Shown here one piece after another: positions 40,416-50,704 of a stretch of DNA of 64,000 nucleotides. Made by a program: the position numbers and the translations under genes. This stretch comes from Mycosphaerelloides madeirae (taxonomy: Eukaryota; Ascomycota; Dothideomycetes; Mycosphaerellales; Mycosphaerellaceae), in the NCBI GenBank assembly GCA_002785995.1, contig NHNV01000001.1, forward strand, positions 1,240,001 to 1,304,000, given 5' to 3'. The notes beneath the pieces are model-generated. The model saw only the letters and a program-made list of their open reading frames with translations. It ran no database searches and was not told the origin of the DNA. Positions within the stretch are counted from its first letter, which is position 1, and each line of letters begins with the position of its first letter.

Positions 40416-42655
40416 ATGGACATTCCTGCCCACATCCTCGACGCCGTGCACACGTCCGACGGCCCTCCTTCGTTGCACTTGCGCCTCGACACCGGCAGCA
40501 CCACTTCACAATCGCGCTTTGCAGGCAGGTTCCTCGACGCCCATTCCTCCGCAGAGGATGTCTCGACCACCAGCGATTCCGACCACGAGCGCGACTACCA
40601 AACCGACTTCACCACACCTGCCTCATCCGAGTCAGGCCCGGACGACATGCAGCCTGACGATGTCGAGGATTTCAGAGATCGCGAGTACCCGCAATTGAAG
40701 GGCAAGACGTATCTCGACCACGGAGGAACGACGGTCAGTGATCGTTGAGCTTGAAAGCTCAGGAGCTTTCACCAAAGCCGAGCTCCAATGCTGACATCCC
40801 CTTTCTTCCTAGCTCTACGCCAAGTCACTCGTCGAGGAATTCTCCGCCGACCTCATCGCCAATTTGTACGGAAACCCACATTCAGCATCCACGCCCTCCG
40901 CGATAGCCGGACATCGCGTTGACGAAATCCGGGAGCGAGCTTTGCGATTCTTCAATGCCGACCCCGACGAGTTCGATCTGGTCTTTGTCGCTAATGCGAC
41001 AGCCGCGATCAAATTGGTGATTGACTGCTTCAAAGACCATGCCGCTGCTAGCAACACTCCGGTCTGGTATGGATATCACAGAGATGCGCACACGTCACTC
41101 GTGGGCGTACGGGAATCAACAAAGATGCATAGATGTTTCACGAGCGACGAGGAGGTGGACATCTGGATCAACAGCGGGGGACTGGGAGGACCTCGAGCGA
41201 GACAACTCGGTCTTTTCGCATACCCAGGACAATCCAACATGACCGGCAGGCGGTTACCTCTCAGCTGGTGAGTATTGTCCAGGTTCTCTGCACTGATAAT
41301 GGCGACTAATATTACACAGGCCTGGACGAATACGCAAGGCGTTCCACAAAGCGCCAACTTACACTCTTTTGGATGCAGCTGCACTTGCCAGCACATCGCC
41401 TCTGGACCTGTCAGACCCGGCAACGGCACCTGACTTTGTAGCACTCTCATTCTACAAGATTTTCGGATTCCCCAACATCGGTGCGCTCATCGTCCGGAAA
41501 GACTCTGCTCATGTACTAGAGAGCCGGAAATACTTTGGAGGTGGCACTGTCGAAATGATCATCTCAATCAACGATACCTGGCACGCTAAGAAGGACACTT
41601 CCATCCACGATCGACTCGAGGACGGAACACTGCCATTCCACTCGATATTCGCACTGGATCACGCCATGAACGTACACGAACGTCTATATGGACCCAACCC
41701 GATGAAGTTCATTTCTCACCACACCGGCCAGCTCGGCAAGCAACTATATGAGGGTCTTGCCGGGAAAAAGCACGCCAACGGAACTCCTGTTTGCCGGATC
41801 TACAAGGATGACAATGCAATCTATGGCGATCCGACAATGCAAGGAGCCACGATAGCCTTCAATATTCAAAACGCAAATGGTTCCCTTGTAGGGTTTGAAG
41901 ACGTCGAAGAGGCAGCAGATGAACGAGGAATCTACGTACGGAGTGGATCACTATGCAATCCTGGAGGTGTGGCAACCTACCTGGGTTGGTCACCGGCGGA
42001 AATGAAAGCCGCATACGCAGCTGGACATCGATGTTCAAATCCTACACAGGTGATGCTTGGAAAGCCAACTGGTGTGGTCCGCGTCAGCCTAGGAGCGATG
42101 AGCACCATGTCGGATGTGACGACACTTCTCAACTTCATCGATGAAGTGTATGTCTCTGGATCTGCTGCTGATGCACGGCCCAACCTGGTCACATCCTACT
42201 CCACAAACATACTCCCGACGAAGGAACTGGCATACTCTGGGACCTCAGGCGCGCCTCAGATCTCATCGCTGACCATTCCCAAGTACTCCAGCCACACGGC
42301 ACCGTCATCGCCGAGCACAACAACAAGCACGAATTTTGGAGATCTCAAGTCGTGGGAATCCGGCGCCACGGCGCTTCCCCAAACCCACGAGATTGACCGG
42401 CCAAAGCCCCCTCCCTTCGTACCCGCCGACTATGTGAAACTGCGCAAACCATGGGACGAGGAACTACGCAGAAATGCCGCCACCTACGCCATGGAAATCA
42501 AGGTCCGCGAAGTCGAGGATGCGAGCTCCTTCTCGCGGAACGTCACACCCAGCGTCAAGGCCCGGAAATTCGGCCGAAGCGTAGTCAATTTGCTACGCAC
42601 GAAGAGCCACGCGACAGGTGACATGCGGCATGAGCACCCACTACCAGGACACTGA
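40416..42655 (+). CDS. Molybdenum cofactor sulfurase-like PLP enzyme lacking the MOSC part
   Basis: Three exons (40416-40733, 40813-41267, 41320-42655) with introns of 79 and 52 nt give about 702 residues. The aminotransferase class V fold is clear. Splicing restores LKGKTYLDHGGTTLYAKSLVEEF. SFYKIFGFPNIGALIVRK supplies the PLP lysine, FGGGTVEMI follows, and RSGSLCNPGG has the cysteine expected to carry persulfide. These blocks match the N-terminal half of MOCOS/HxB, which sulfurates the Mo cofactor of xanthine dehydrogenase and aldehyde oxidase. Instead of the MCF-binding MOSC domain there is a Ser/Thr/Pro-rich tail. The N-terminal 90 residues are Ser/Asp rich. Its true substrate is uncertain. 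Confidence 0.85.
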
Positions 42656-44576
42656 CATGCTGGACCCTATTGCTGGATACAGCACTCGCATTACACTCAT
42701 TACGTCATCTAAAGCGCGAAAACCAATCAACATACAGTATTGTCTATGCAACTACTACCCTCCCAAGCCACAAATTACGACCTGTCCAAAAATGAACATA
42801 TTTTCGACAAAAGCACAAAGCGTTTTGGTCCGAGGAAGAGAGCTAGAATGATTCGACAGGAATGCATCCCTTTCGTTTTATTGTGTGTGAGACTTACTCT
42901 TTCTCATTCGTTCGGCGTTCTGGGGGAATGGGCAATGGCGTTGCCTGACTATATTACCCTTCGGATGATACCTACGGAGCATGTAAATATAACTTGTTTG
43001 TCCTTCTGTACAGTGATGGAAGAGATCGAGAGCGAGAGAGAGTGGAGGATGGTAACTTTTAACAGTCCCGAATCGGGATGTGTGCGAACGCGCTCCGCTT
43101 GCCTTTTTTTTTTTTTGACTGTACATAGGTTATGGCTGTGAGGGAATGAAGAACCCCGGCTAAGCAGAGGAATGAAAAGAACTGAGAATTAAATTCACAT
43201 CATTTCGATCTGTGCTACCTGGCTGGTGATGGTGAGCTCTGTCAGATGTGAGTGGCCGGACCGGGAGTCGCAGGAAGGGCGGCCACGATATTCGCTACAC
43301 ATTATTGTCAATGGAGCGTTTCGGAGGATCGATGAGCTGCCGGATGCAGTCGTCCGTTAGGTTGGCTGCCACAAGACTCGGACTCTCGCCACCAAGTTTC
43401 ATCGGCGGGGCGTTGATCTTATTGAGCTGTCAATGCAGTTGTCCGCCGGGTGGAGGAGAGTTGGTGGATGGAGGCTGCCACGAGACTCGACCGCTACCGT
43501 TATCATGAGGCGTATGAACTGTCAAATGCAATTATCCGCCGGGGAGGAGATTGTATAGGTGGCTGATTGGCAATGCGGGTGTCCGAGCGAGCGACTTGCT
43601 TGCACGCGAGGTTTCGTCGCCATGCGATAATTGTCTGCAGCTGTCCGAATGAAGGCGCGAGGTGATGCAACTTCATTCGTTCTTGAAACAGGACCTTTCG
43701 GCATTCTTTCTTTTTCATATATATATGCGGTGAGGTGAGGTGAGAAGTGGACTCCGGTGAGACCGGGTAAGTTGTTTGTCAGGGCAAGAGGTGAGGTTAC
43801 ACGCGTGAAAGCGGAGCATATTCGGCTGCAGGGAAGAGATACCAGGTCGTCGGGGAGGAGCAGGTCTGATCCACTTCCAGATGTGTTGTACATGCTGCAT
43901 GCATGCAAGGACGAGGATCGGATGTGGACGCGGATGCTGTGCTGTTGTCAACTTTTGTATAGGTGACACAGGAAAAGTGAGAATTCGGTTATGCAGCATG
44001 TTGTGATAGGCCTCTCTGACCAGACTGTGCGAGATGAATGTCCTAGAGGATTTCGTCGTTGTTACGTTCCTTGTTTTCTTTTTGTTGTTGTAGCACATGG
44101 ATGTCCCAGGAAAGCCAGAGATGCTTTATTGAACCAACACAAAGTCTATTCCTGACACCTTCCAGAGCAGAAAGAAAGAAAAACAGCCCTAACAGGGTAA
44201 AGACGGCGATTCCAGGCTGTCACTTCTTTTCCTGCGTAGGTTCTGCAAGTCAAGGTCGGCGATTCGGGTTGCTGTCGTTTTCAACCTCAAACGTTCCTTT
44301 CTGCGTAGGTTCTGTCGTTCTCTCGGGGATTATCTCCCGCAGATGGAGAGTGGGTTGTTGTATGAGTGCGTGATCTTCGCCAGGCATTTATTGTAGGGCG
44401 AGAGTGGAATCGATCAGATTCGGGGATATTGAATGCTTTTACGCGAGGCCATGTATGTGCCGTAGATCGACTGGTGCCGTGGATTCACCCTGGGATCAGT
44501 CCAGGAAGAGGTTTCGGAAACCTGTCAAAACAACAAGTCCAGGACATCTCCATTCCACGTGGTTTGAGCATGTCGC
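42656..44576. other. Intergenic region between convergent genes
   Basis: The MOCOS-like and coiled-coil genes converge on this 1.9-kb region. It contains a 13-T run (43104-43116), a degenerate ~90-bp tandem repeat (43334-43600, listed separately), an (AT)n stretch followed by GGTGA repeats (43717-43745) and a 14-bp duplicated word at 44232 and 44301. No gene is recognisable. Confidence 0.4.
43334..43600. repeat. Degenerate tandem repeat, about 90-bp unit, three copies
   Basis: The word GAGCTG..ATGCAGTCGTCCG at 43334 recurs as GAGCTGTCAATGCAGTTGTCC at 43424 and as GAACTGTCAAATGCAATTATCC at 43516, a spacing of 90 and 92 bp. Copies 2 and 3 share GCCGGG after this word. Copies 1 and 2 also share a second word (GGCTGCCACAAGACTCG / GGCTGCCACGAGACTCG), shifted by an insertion of about 19 bp. 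The third copy is the most AT-shifted. Only the sequence pattern is claimed; no function is inferred. Confidence 0.65.
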
Positions 44577-45628
44577 TCAAGCCTTTTGCTGCTCAAGTTT
44601 CTCGACATCAGCCTGCACCTTCTCCGTCTCCTTCAGGATTTCGGCATACTCCCTCGCCAATCCCTCGAACGCCCTATCCCCTCTGTAATCATCAAGTCTC
44701 TCCTCCACCTCTCTCACTTTCCTCTTCAACCCCATCCCCTCCCGATCTAACGCCTCAGCTTTGTTTTGCAGCGCATCCTGCATCTCCGGCGACCGCGTCT
44801 GAGCTAGCAGCGACACATGCTGGACCTGTAATTTGCGCGCCATGCCCTCGGCCACTACGGCGAGGTAGTCTGCTTTGGCTTTTGTACTGCGCGAGACGGA
44901 GCCGTGGATTGTTTGCTCGAGGATGCGAATACTGGTTTCCATGGCTTGGCGATATAGGGCCTGTACGGCGGTGGCTTCTTGCATGAGTTGGAGGCGCAGG
45001 GAGGCGATTTTGCTTTCTGAGCTACTTATGGCGGCTTTCGCCTTCTCGATACGTGTGGGTAGGTCCCGCCAGTCGCCTGTGTCGCCGGTGGAGAAGATCC
45101 GGGCTAGGGAGGTGATGTCTTCGGCTGCGGCTTTGGAGACAACGAGGGAGATGAGCATGATATTTTCCTGTTTTTTTCAGCATATTCTGTAATCTGATTT
45201 TTTTTTAATTAGGATGAGAGTCACCTTGAACTTCTCAACATCGTCCTTCAGCAATGCAGCGTCCTCTCTCGATATCTGCGCGTGAAGAGTGGCCGCGATG
45301 ATCGCCACGAGCTCCTGCAGCTATACCACCACAACAAACAGTCAGCACCCACCACTCCGAGTCCCAAATAAACAACACAACCCACCTCCCCAGGCAACTC
45401 ATCGCCCCGGTACGCCAAATTCTGCAAATACGTCCTGATCAAATCCCTCTTCGCCCCCGCCACTCGCGCTTTGCGCAGCTCCTCGGCGAAAGCCTCGCGG
45501 TCGTGCTGCGGCTTCGTGTCGATTTTGGTCGTGCCGTCTGCGTTTACTTTATTGGTACATATATCGCGGTAGAGGGCGTCGAATTTGGGGTTGGCTTTTG
45601 AGGTTTCGGAGCAGATTAGTGGAAGCAT
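44577..45628 (-). CDS. Coiled-coil protein, family uncertain
   Basis: Three exons on the reverse strand (45386-45628, 45225-45320, 44577-45167), with introns of 65 and 57 nt, give 309 residues in a continuous frame. The N-terminus MLPLICSETSKANPKFDALYRDICTNKVN and NADGTTKIDTK are followed by an almost entirely helical protein. Heptad-like charged stretches are SRSTKAKADYLAVVAEGMARKLQVQ and MGLKRKVREVEERLDDY, and the end is LKETEKVQADVEKLEQQKA. There is no membrane span or catalytic motif. The pattern resembles subunits of coiled-coil complexes, and an augmin (HAUS)-type subunit is one possibility, but I cannot confirm it. The gene model is good; the function is open. Confidence 0.75.
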
Positions 45629-45915
45629 GGTTGGTGATGGTGGAGGTTTATGTTGGGAGAAAGGAGGTGTGGAGATTTTTGGAGGTGGGAAGCTGAGCGG
45701 GCTTGCTGGGAGTGGCTGGTATAAACATTCACTTCACTTCCAGTTCTTCACAAACGACACTCTATGTAAGTCAAGCACGCTGTATTGATCTGGAGCCAAC
45801 TCGGTGAACTTGTATGAATCAAGAACCTAACCTCCTGCATGTGGAAGCCCTTCGGTACTGACATTCTCCACTCCCAATAGCAGCCCATTCCAGGAAAGCA
45901 AACTCACTCAGTCTC

Positions 45916-47337
45916 TCACGTCCTCTTCTCCGGCTCTTTAATCTCCTCCTCCAACCTCTTCCTCGTCGGCTCAAAAGCACTCAACAACCCACTCTCCCCA
46001 AAATCAGTCCCATTCTTCACCATCCCCGCCAACCCTTTCGCCGCCGAAAAGATATACGACATCCCACCTCCATTAAACCCCGCGATAACATACTGTTCCG
46101 CCTCAACGCCAGGCACGCGCCCAATATGCGGCGCCCCATCCGCCGTATATCCAATGATCCCCGTCCACAGCTGCGCGAGCTTCGAGCCGCTATTCTCCCA
46201 ACCGCGGAAATAACGCTGCATCAGCAGCCCGAAGTGTTCTTCGACATTGGGGAGCAGTTTGGAGTCGTCGTGAACGTTGTACCAGAGGTGTTTGTGTTTG
46301 ATGTAGTGCGATTTGCCTCCACCGACCACGATCCCGCCGTCAGGGCGCGGGTTGAGGTAGTCTATTTTCGTGGGCATGTAGGCGATGTTGTAGGTTTGGC
46401 TCAGATGTGGCGATATGAGTTTGGTGGGTTGGAGGTGCGAGGCTGTGATGCTGACGGGCACGATCTTGTCTTTGTAGACAGGACATATACCGCCTGTGTA
46501 GCCATTGCTGGCAAAGATGACTTTGGCGGTTTTGAGGGTGCCGCGGGTGGTTGTGATGGTCTGCGTTTGGGAGTCTGTAGGGGCGTAGACGTCGAGGACT
46601 GATGTGTTTGTCTGGAGGTTGATTTGGTCGATGATGCGTTCCAAGAGTTGTGTGACAAATTTGTAGGGCCACAGCGAGCAGGCCGGCACGCTCATTGCCG
46701 CTTTGGCTCCTATGACCGATGTAATCTGGTTGAATGTCAGCAATGGACGGGACTCCCTATGGCGGATCCATGCCTGCTCAACCCTCTCGGCGGGAATAAA
46801 ATCATGATCTCTCGTCCACCGTTCCCCATTCGCAACACTTTCTCGAAACCTCCTCTCCACCTCCTTTGCTTGTCCCTCATCAAGAAAGACATCAAAGCTC
46901 CTTTTCAGCTCAAACTCACAATCGAGCTTCTCCTTCTCCACAGCAGCTTTCATATCATGAATCACACAATAAGTGAACTCCGCGATCTCCTCAGCAGCTT
47001 CCACGCCGCGAGATTTCTTTACTCCCAGAAGCGAGGCAGTCTGGACCTTACTGTGTCCTCCGTTTCGTCCTGTTGCGCCGGAGCATACTTGTCTGGCTTC
47101 CAGGAGTATGATTGACGGCCTGGAGTCCTTTTCGTATAAGTTGAGCAGGTGGTATGCCATTGCTACACCAGCCATGCCTGCTCCGATGATGGCAATATCG
47201 CATTCTGTTGGGAGTTCTTCGGTTGATTGATACTCGTCCAAGTGGTGGAGTTCATTACGCCAATAAGGAGTCGTCGAGTTTGGTACTGGGCGGATCTGTC
47301 CATGGCAAATTCTCGTTCCTGGGAGCTTTCGTGTCAT
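45916..47337 (-). CDS. FAD-dependent oxidoreductase (DAO family)
   Basis: This intronless 473-residue protein begins with a short N-terminus, then ELPTECDIAIIGAGMAGVAMAYHLL, the Rossmann GxGxxG of FAD enzymes (about residues 45-65). LEARQVCSGATGRNGGHSK matches the GRNGG element of glycine/gamma-glutamylputrescine oxidase-like DAO proteins. Near the end are LWTGIIGYTADGAPHIGRVPG and VIAGFNGGGMSYIFSAAKGLA, which close the FAD site. These enzymes oxidise amines or N-methylated amino acids and release H2O2; the substrate is not evident. No transmembrane span or peroxisomal C-terminal tripeptide is present (the end is PEKRT). It is tail-to-head with the hydrolase gene upstream. Confidence 0.87.
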   Translation of the reverse strand: MTRKLPGTRICHGQIRPVPNSTTPYWRNELHHLDEYQSTEELPTECDIAIIGAGMAGVAMAYHLLNLYEKDSRPSIILLEARQVCSGATGRNGGHSKVQTASLLGVKKSRGVEAAEEIAEFTYCVIHDMKAAVEKEKLDCEFELKRSFDVFLDEGQAKEVERRFRESVANGERWTRDHDFIPAERVEQAWIRHRESRPLLTFNQITSVIGAKAAMSVPACSLWPYKFVTQLLERIIDQINLQTNTSVLDVYAPTDSQTQTITTTRGTLKTAKVIFASNGYTGGICPVYKDKIVPVSITASHLQPTKLISPHLSQTYNIAYMPTKIDYLNPRPDGGIVVGGGKSHYIKHKHLWYNVHDDSKLLPNVEEHFGLLMQRYFRGWENSGSKLAQLWTGIIGYTADGAPHIGRVPGVEAEQYVIAGFNGGGMSYIFSAAKGLAGMVKNGTDFGESGLLSAFEPTRKRLEEEIKEPEKRT

Positions 47338-47629
47338 GTTGTGGTGTTAATTGAAACTCCAGTCTTGAATCAGGTCCAAGAAAAAGCTGGAGGACCACGG
47401 GCTCTTCAAACTGGATGCTCAGGCAGCTATTTAACAATTGCATTAGCGGGAGTCATGATCGACAAATGATGCAAGAAAGTAGCCGTTCGAAGGGTGCCAT
47501 TCGTCCTTTAGCGACTGTTTGCCCTGCTTCGAGTGCTACAAAGCTTCGGATACGGCATTGGGTTGGAGAGCTTCAGCTCCGAATTCACTCCGCATGTGCA
47601 GCTTTCCAAGATGCTGCCGGTACTTCAGA

Positions 47630-48866
47630 TCAGATCCTCTCCGCGAGCCATGATTCGATCAACTTAGTACCTTCACCTTTCCCCTTGATGTCGAGCAGAA
47701 CATCAATAATGAAGTCCTCGTGAGCAGCGCCAGATTGAACCACAAGCTCGGTCTTTGGATGGGCTGCTTTGAGAGTCTTGCCGAGTTGTTCAATGCTGTC
47801 AATCAGAACCTCACCGCCGCCTCCCCAAACGAGGATGTCTCTGGTGACTCGATCGAGGCCAGAATACCATTTGACATTACCACGGATAGGCTCGCTGTAC
47901 TCATCTGCTGGCGTGGAACCTAGTTGTGCGTCAGTATAACTATACAAGAATCTCACAAGTGAGGCTTTGCTGTTTACCCAAGAACATCGACGTCCATCGT
48001 GCGGCAGCTGGTGCAGGCAACATATCGGAAGTCTTGTTTCGTTTCCAGCTGTCATCTTCTGTGGAGAACTTGATCCATGGCGAGATGAGAATCGCGGTAG
48101 CGAGAGGCTCCTTCAGGTCAATCTTCGTGGCCTTGGGGTGTGGATGGTTAAGATGCGACAGTACACTGAGCGCCAAGTTGCCACCGGCGGAGTCTCCAGC
48201 GATGACAATCTACGATACATGTCAGTACGGGTGGAAGAAAAGTCACAGAACCCATCATACATCTCCAGGTCTCTTGCCTTGCTTTTCGATAAGCCAGTAC
48301 AGCACCTCAGCGCCCTGCTGAAGTTGCTCTGGGAATTGGGAGTATGGTGTGAGACCGTATGACACCAGAATGATACTAATGCTGCTCTTCTTCGAGAGCT
48401 CCTTCTGCAGATCGGACAGCCACTTGGCATGTCCTGGTGAGCATGGCATAGCAAATCCCTAGTATTGTTAGAACCCTTATTTCAAAATTACGAGATGTAC
48501 AATACTCACGCCTCCATGGAAATAAACCACCACCTTCTCACTCGTCTTCGGCCCAAGCCAATGCAACCTCAAACCAGAACTGAGCTCTGTCGTCTCCGGC
48601 TGGAATTTCTGCTTCCCAGCGAACTCCAGATAGGTGGCCTCGGTGTTGCTTCCAGCAGCCATATACTGCTCTTGGGCGACATTGACGTTGGCGAGATTGG
48701 CTCGCAGGGCGGCGAAGACGAGGTCTTTGAAAGCAGAGCTGGGCTTGGATTTGGAGAAGGGAATGGTGACCATGCGGTAGCAGATGGCGCCCAGGACTCG
48801 AAAGATATGAGGGACGAGGAGGAGCTTGTCTGTGAGGGTGGCTTGAGTGCGGAATGGTTGAGACAT
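47630..48866 (-). CDS. Alpha/beta hydrolase, hormone-sensitive lipase type
   Basis: I model four exons on the reverse strand (48510-48866, 48261-48458, 47978-48209, 47630-47919), with introns of 51, 51 and 58 nt, giving about 358 residues. Splicing restores two catalytic signatures: the oxyanion motif VVYFHGGGFAMPCSPGH at the first junction, and the nucleophile elbow PGDIVIAGDSAGGNLALSVL at the second. The acid is probably in DRVTRDILVWGGGGEVL and the histidine in GAAHEDFIID. A hydrophobic N-terminal stretch (LVPHIFRVLGAICYRMVTIPF) may be a membrane anchor. Such esterases act on small acyl esters or secondary metabolites; the substrate is unknown. The gene is divergent from the F-box pseudogene. 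Confidence 0.88.
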
Positions 48867-49149
48867 GGTTGCCGTTTTTGGGGGAATTGGGAGAGGAATG
48901 TGCGACTGTGAGGTGGAGGAGGGGGTTTGCGTGATGAGGAGAAGAAAAAACAGGTACCCGCCTTGTATGTACTCGCCATCGCTTCACGATATCCTTGGCT
49001 GGAGTCTGGGGCCACTGCATGTTTGCTTCGTATTGATGCGAGAGCGGATGTGCGGGGCAACAGCAGCCGAGAAGTGTACGTCCGTAGTTCCTCCCAAGAC
49101 TTCATCTCGACATCGACTGGGCGCTCGTCCTCGCCGTCGATGGCGCATT

Positions 49150-50009
49150 AAGCCCTCACGACGCCCGACGTCCTTCGCCTGATCCTTCCCAAGCTCCCGC
49201 AGCACGACCTCTTGTTCGGTCAGCGCGTCGGTCGGCAATGGCACGACATCAACAACTCTAGCGCGTTGCTCCAGCAGGCACGCTTCTTCCACCCTGGCTT
49301 CGAAACAGCGCATGGCCGCGACGAGAACGTACGATTTAATGCCCTCCTTCTATCTCGATTCCGGGGCTTGTTCAGAAGGTACTGTATCCATGGAGGCACT
49401 GATGCGCAAGAGCATGGCTTGGGACCTTGGTACGAGACACACTGGGTTGCAAATCTACTACCGTTGTTGGATCTGCAGAGACGAGTTCTCAGACATCGAA
49501 CCGGCGTGCCTATGCAGATAGTCGAGACGAAAGAAAAAGATGTCGCCCGATCGACTGCCTATAAGCGACCAGAAGCTAGCTGGCGACGTATGATACCGTG
49601 CTTGCCTGCTCTTAAGGAGCTCCAAGCAGCTTATGCCCAATTGTCGTACCAGATCCTACCAGGTTCGATGACCAGGAGGCTTTACTGTCTGAAAATTCAA
49701 GACTATGCTGAAGTTTTGAGTGATGACGAGAAGGCAACTCGCAATGAGATTGGTCGTCATGTACCCGCGCCCCGGCTGACGTTTGACTAGCTGTACGACA
49801 TTGTCGAAGTCGCATGGTTCGATGCGGCACCCATCTCCGCAGACACCATCCACTTGTCCTGGAGCTTTCAAGACTGGTCTCCTCCTCGTCCTTATCAACA
49901 ACTTGTGTCCCAGCAAGAAGTGATACAACGGGCATTTGCTGCAAAGCAAATTGGCGGCGACGGCAGACTCTTGGTCATGGCATATTCGCTCAATAATTCA
50001 GGCCTATGA
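49150..50009 (+). pseudogene. F-box protein pseudogene
   Basis: One frame reads LRLILPKLPQHDLLFGQRVGRQWHDINNSSALLQQARFFHP, an F-box followed by the usual ascomycete FFRP-type linker. It runs to TAG at 49788-49790 and, still in frame, continues for 72 protein-like codons (LYDIVEVAWFDAAPISADT to SLNNSGL) to a stop at 50007-50009. The frame has no ATG before the F-box because a TAA precedes it at 49147. The missing start and internal stop indicate decay. A 30-nt spliced segment ending in TTTGACTAG could remove the internal stop, but the removed part looks like conserved coding sequence. Confidence 0.6.
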
Positions 50010-50704
50010 ATGAACAATATTGATACAAAATGAAAGAATCCAGCCCACCCAGAAACACCAAAAGAAACACCCACAACGTTGACATTGTAGCAGAAAAAAT
50101 GACCCCAACACACAGGATTGTGGATTTACAGGCATACATAACATTATTTTGCAAGAAAAACCCACGATAACGCAGGATAGAAAGAAGCAATACTTTCTTA
50201 ATCTCCAGATTTATCGCCTACAATTTAGTCTGGACGCATTTACAGGATTGAGAGTTGCCCGACTTTCCTACCGCTAGAACCAATTCAGCTGACTGAGAAG
50301 TGAGAATGGATGGAATTGTTTAATTTGAAGGTCAAATTTGGGAACCGGAGTTTTGCCGGGTCGGATGTGAATGTATGGGGTTCTCAGTTTTGGCATTTGG
50401 TTCGAGTCTATGTACGAGCACTCACGAAGTAATTGTCGTACCTGGACACAGCCCATCAAGTAGAAGTGGAGAACAGAAAGCTGCCAAACGGATAAAGTGA
50501 AGTTTTCGTAAAATACAGTATCTATACAGATAGTTGTCAGGGCGAAGCTAAGTTGTGGCGGCGAACGCTCCAAAACAAAAAGGTCCCATCTTTTCAATAT
50601 CGCTGCAATGCCTTCGTTGACGTCACGTCATGTTGTTACAGCTGTTTTCTCGCTGAACGCCGATGCTCTCTCTATGCAATCAAAAACAAATGAGACTTTC
50701 ATGA
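50010..50704. other. AT-richer intergenic region, no gene seen
   Basis: These 695 bp between the F-box pseudogene and the convergent stomatin-like gene are visibly AT richer than the flanks. A reverse frame at 50274-50597 has no family resemblance. Nothing else stands out. Confidence 0.35.
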
